A stretch of 7,822 nt of DNA, taken from the NCBI GenBank assembly GCA_002059205.1, contig MVCQ01000089.1:1-7822 (forward strand), given 5' to 3'. The notes under the pieces are model-generated. The model was given only the letters and a program-made list of their open reading frames with translations. It was not told the DNA's origin and ran no database searches. The DNA is from Candidatus Latescibacteria bacterium 4484_107. Lineage in GTDB: Bacteria; Latescibacterota; 4484-107. Of this stretch, positions 6,164 through 7,822 are shown piece after piece (the stretch's first letter is position 1; every line of letters starts with the position of its first letter). The position numbers and the translations under genes are program-made.

Positions 6164-6465
6164 TTTGTGGAACCACAGATTTATGAATAATTCAGGTTCA
6201 CCCGAAGCACCCGTAGGATGCGTGAAAGGGCTTGCGTGGCCCCGCTCGCCCGATGTTCCCGTTTGGATCTGCGGCCGGCTTTGACCGAATTGATATACAA
6301 AGACGGCTTGCCCTCTATGCGTCCGACAGAGAGGCGAACCAAACGCGTTGCAAAGATACGCCTTTTTTTGCCACCAGGCAAGTTTTTTTCATCCCTCCTC
6401 TCAAAGCGCTACGAGGCAATGTCAACGCGATGGAGCCGCTTTGGAGTTCCGGGAAAAGCTTGCTG

Positions 6466-6477
6466 TGAAACGATTCA
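6466..6477. promoter_or_regulatory. candidate LacI/GalR-family operator
   Basis: TGAAACGATTCA is a 12-bp palindrome with five of six pairs matched and a central CG, the typical form of LacI/GalR-family operators. It lies 295 bases before the sugar isomerase-like gene, next to a weak promoter-like pair (TTGCTG at 6460 and TAATAA at 6483). A LacI-family gene begins at 7749. The link is inferred; one such site can arise by chance. Confidence 0.35.
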
Positions 6478-6616
6478 TCCGATAATAAGTATCTCGAGAC
6501 TATGCGCATGTTCCGGAGGACGAAGAATATTTTTTATCATTCCACGAAAATAAGCAAAAAAGAAAAAAAATTGAAGTTTTCCATAGATAATCCTTATTGA
6601 ATAGCCTAAAGGGGAT

Positions 6617-6645
6617 TTGCACTCCCTTTACAATATGTTTATACT
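6617..6645 (+). promoter_or_regulatory. candidate promoter of the isomerase/epimerase-like gene
   Basis: TTGCAC (6617-6622), 17 bases, then TATACT (6640-6645). The -10 matches five of six consensus bases; the -35 is weak. The start would be near 6652, giving a leader of about 120 bases before the ATG at 6772. Confidence 0.45.
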
Positions 6646-6771
6646 AATGCGCCAATCGGTTCATTCCTGGATAGCCCTTCCAAGTGATCGGGACGAAGTT
6701 TGCTGTATGCGCTTCACTCCCGTACCAAGATACCCACTTGTTTATTCATCCCTCGAAAGGAGAAACAGGTC

Positions 6772-7536
6772 ATGGCAAACACGAGCATCGGAGCCCAGTT
6801 GTACACCCTTCGGGACTATATGAAGACCCCCAAGGACATCATAAAGACGTTGCGCGAACTGAGGAAGATCGGGTACGAGGCGGTGCAGGTTTCCGGCATC
6901 GGTCCGATCGCTCCCCGCGACTTGAGGAAAATTCTGGACGATGAGGGGCTGGTGGCCTGCGCCACGCATACCGGATACGATGTGTTGGTGAAGGAAACCG
7001 GGCGGGTGATCGAGGATCACAAGATGCTGGGCGCATCCCACGTAGCCTGTCCGGGGCTCGCTTCGGAATATCACAATGAGGAAGGATATAAAGCGGTTGC
7101 CCGGGAGTTGTCGAAAGTGGGCAAGGTTTTGAAGGAGCACGGAATTACTCTGTCCTATCATAATCATGGGAGCGAGTTCGAAAAGTACGGCGACCGAATC
7201 GGTCTGGAGATTCTCTACGAGGAGAGCGACCCGGCGTATCTCCAGGCGGAGATAGATACCTACTGGGTTCAGTACGGCGGGGGAGATCCGGCGGCTTGGT
7301 GCCGGAAGCTCAAGGGAAGACTGCCTTTGCTCCACCTGAAGGATATGGGGATCCAGGACAATAAACAGATCATGATGGAGGTGGGCGAGGGGAATCTCGA
7401 ATGGGACGCCATTCTTTCTGCGTGCAGAGAAGCTGGAACCCAATGGTATCTTGTGGAACAGGACGTGTGCCAGCGGCATCCCCTCGAAAGCCTGAAGATC
7501 AGCCTGGAGAATATGAAAGGGATGGGGCTTTCCTGA
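6772..7536 (+). CDS. sugar phosphate isomerase/epimerase-family TIM barrel
   Basis: The 254-residue protein belongs to the xylose isomerase-like TIM-barrel superfamily (AP endonuclease 2 family), whose members isomerise or epimerise sugars, inositol derivatives or keto-sugars using a divalent metal. Visible markers are SIGAQLYTLRD (5-15), GYEAVQVSGI (34-43), YHNH (129-132), AEIDTYWV (159-166) with Glu160 and Asp162, LHLKDM (187-192), EVGEGNLEWD (203-212) and YLVEQD (226-231) with Glu229; these His, Asp and Glu residues are the expected metal ligands and catalytic acids. AAAGGAG nine bases before ATG 6772 fixes the start; the 24 codons in frame before it are not conserved. It is probably cytosolic, with no signal peptide. 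The substrate cannot be assigned. A LacI-type regulator next door suggests a carbohydrate-responsive locus. Confidence 0.88.
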   Translation: MANTSIGAQLYTLRDYMKTPKDIIKTLRELRKIGYEAVQVSGIGPIAPRDLRKILDDEGLVACATHTGYDVLVKETGRVIEDHKMLGASHVACPGLASEYHNEEGYKAVARELSKVGKVLKEHGITLSYHNHGSEFEKYGDRIGLEILYEESDPAYLQAEIDTYWVQYGGGDPAAWCRKLKGRLPLLHLKDMGIQDNKQIMMEVGEGNLEWDAILSACREAGTQWYLVEQDVCQRHPLESLKISLENMKGMGLS

Positions 7537-7541
7537 ATTTT

Positions 7542-7556
7542 AGACCTCCGAGGTCT
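7542..7556. repeat. perfect palindrome AGACCTC-C-GAGGTCT
   Basis: Seven-base arms flank one central base, starting six bases after the isomerase/epimerase-like stop. As RNA it would form a six-bp stem with a three-base loop. No T-run follows closely, so it is a poor terminator; it may be a dispersed intergenic palindrome or a processing hairpin. Confidence 0.5.
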
Positions 7557-7598
7557 GAAACGCAGCATAGAGCGGGGCGGAGTAAAAAAAATAAATTT

Positions 7599-7622
7599 TT
7601 CCAACTTTTCTTCCAACTTTTC
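7599..7622. repeat. tandem repeat, two perfect 12-bp copies
   Basis: TTCCAACTTTTC occurs twice head to tail just before the LacI promoter region. It is a typical slippage-prone microsatellite and could vary in copy number between strains; no function is evident. Confidence 0.6.
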
Positions 7623-7645
7623 CACCCCCAAGAGCTATTTTTTTC

Positions 7646-7674
7646 TTGACATTTCGTAAGGAAGGGTGTATATT
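7646..7674 (+). promoter_or_regulatory. sigma70 promoter of the LacI-family gene
   Basis: TTGACA (7646-7651), exactly 17 bases, then TATATT (7669-7674). The predicted start is near 7681, leaving a leader of about 68 bases before the TTG start codon. Confidence 0.82.
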
Positions 7675-7694
7675 GCTTTTCCGTAGAAATAATG

Positions 7695-7704
7695 CACACG
7701 TGTG
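7695..7704. promoter_or_regulatory. candidate operator CACACGTGTG
   Basis: A perfect 10-bp palindrome with a central CG lies about 14 bases after the predicted transcription start of the LacI-family gene, where a bound repressor would block elongation or initiation. The central CG is typical of LacI-family operators, so autoregulation is plausible but inferred. Confidence 0.42.
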
Positions 7705-7748
7705 AATTTGGGTTTATGCCTCTACACAGATTTTCATAAACGGTTCTC

Positions 7749-7822
7749 TTGAGCGTTACAATTAAAGATATAGCGAAAGCCGTCGGCGTGAGTCACAGTA
7801 CGGTTTCCCGGGCGCTAAATAA
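7749..7822 (+). CDS. LacI-family transcriptional regulator, N-terminal part
   Basis: Only 24 codons are present; the gene runs off the window. They read MSVTIKDIAKAVGVSHSTVSRALN, the helix-turn-helix of LacI/GalR regulators (TIKDIAKxxGVSxSTVSRALN). Full members carry a periplasmic-binding-like sugar domain of ~270 residues. An in-frame TAA at 7737 and no ATG before the motif force a TTG start at 7749; no strong Shine-Dalgarno site is visible, which suggests low translation, as often found for repressors. It likely controls carbohydrate genes beyond the window and possibly its own promoter and the gene at 6772. Confidence 0.9.
   Translation, partial: MSVTIKDIAKAVGVSHSTVSRALN

Larger units (their letters stand above)
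6164..6771. other. 608-bp spacer without a supported gene
   Basis: Short frames on both strands here (such as 6181-6381 on the - strand and 6218-6553 on the + strand) show no recognisable domain and no Shine-Dalgarno support. The part near 6165-6260 includes small palindromes (TGTGG-AA-CCACA around 6170 and TGAATAATTCA near 6185) at the SDR breakpoint. From ~6520 to 6600 it is AT-rich. Regulatory sites within it are listed separately. Confidence 0.6.

Noticed and set aside
6181..6381. 66-codon - strand frame as the missing SDR N-terminus
   Set aside because: No TGxxxGxG motif appears in any frame there, so it does not restore the SDR.
6700..6771. Earlier start for the isomerase/epimerase-like protein
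   Set aside because: The extension is not conserved in the family and lacks a ribosome binding site, while AAAGGAG precedes ATG 6772.
6742..7479. 245-codon - strand frame opposite the isomerase/epimerase-like gene
   Set aside because: It is the antisense shadow of a well-supported TIM-barrel gene.
7542..7556. Intrinsic terminator of the isomerase/epimerase-like gene
   Set aside because: The palindrome leaves only a three-base loop and has no T-run directly after it.
1..7822. CRISPR array, tRNA, rRNA or intact transposase
   Set aside because: No evenly spaced repeats with spacers, no tRNA or rRNA signature and no transposase motif were seen on either strand.

Overview
The window carries seven protein-coding genes or gene parts plus a lot of repeat-filled spacer. 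It looks like chromosomal DNA of an uncultured, free-living heterotrophic bacterium. GC is moderate to fairly high, TTG is used as a start codon, Shine-Dalgarno sites are strong, and the spacers hold degenerate dispersed repeats. A RraA-like aldolase, a sugar isomerase/epimerase-type TIM barrel and a LacI regulator in one stretch recall uncultured phyla such as Latescibacterota or Verrucomicrobia-like lineages. That placement is a weak inference; no phylogenetic marker is present.

Left part (1-2610, + strand): serA (D-3-phosphoglycerate dehydrogenase, long form with ASB and ACT domains, TTG start) is followed after a 126-bp repeat-containing gap by a 243-residue RraA/HMG-aldolase-like protein. 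A textbook intrinsic terminator closes this unit.

Scar (2611-3188): a 133-bp imperfect inverted-repeat element with 15-bp terminal repeats lies directly before a decayed vapC (PIN-domain toxin). The vapC remnant has lost its N-terminal part and carries two +1 frameshifts. No antitoxin gene is visible.

Middle (3189-5093, - strand): pyrF (orotidine 5'-phosphate decarboxylase) has its own consensus promoter. Upstream of it, 4158-4381 looks like an independent non-coding RNA unit on the - strand, with an extended -10, a long closing stem and a strong intrinsic terminator. Before that come a doubtful decayed small ORF and a YciA-type acyl-CoA thioesterase.

Right part (5094-7822): an SDR oxidoreductase on the - strand keeps its catalytic Ser-Tyr-Lys but lacks the first ~20 residues with the glycine-rich NAD(P)-binding motif. 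A 608-bp spacer with a LacI-type palindrome and a candidate promoter follows, then a sugar phosphate isomerase/epimerase-family TIM barrel on the + strand. The window ends in the first 24 codons of a LacI-family regulator with an excellent sigma70 promoter and a 10-bp palindrome just past the predicted transcription start.

Functionally the genes are a mixed set: serine synthesis, pyrimidine synthesis, acyl-CoA hydrolysis and probable carbohydrate catabolism. I see no defence system, CRISPR array, biosynthetic cluster or intact mobile element. The best lead is the unidentified structured RNA upstream of pyrF.
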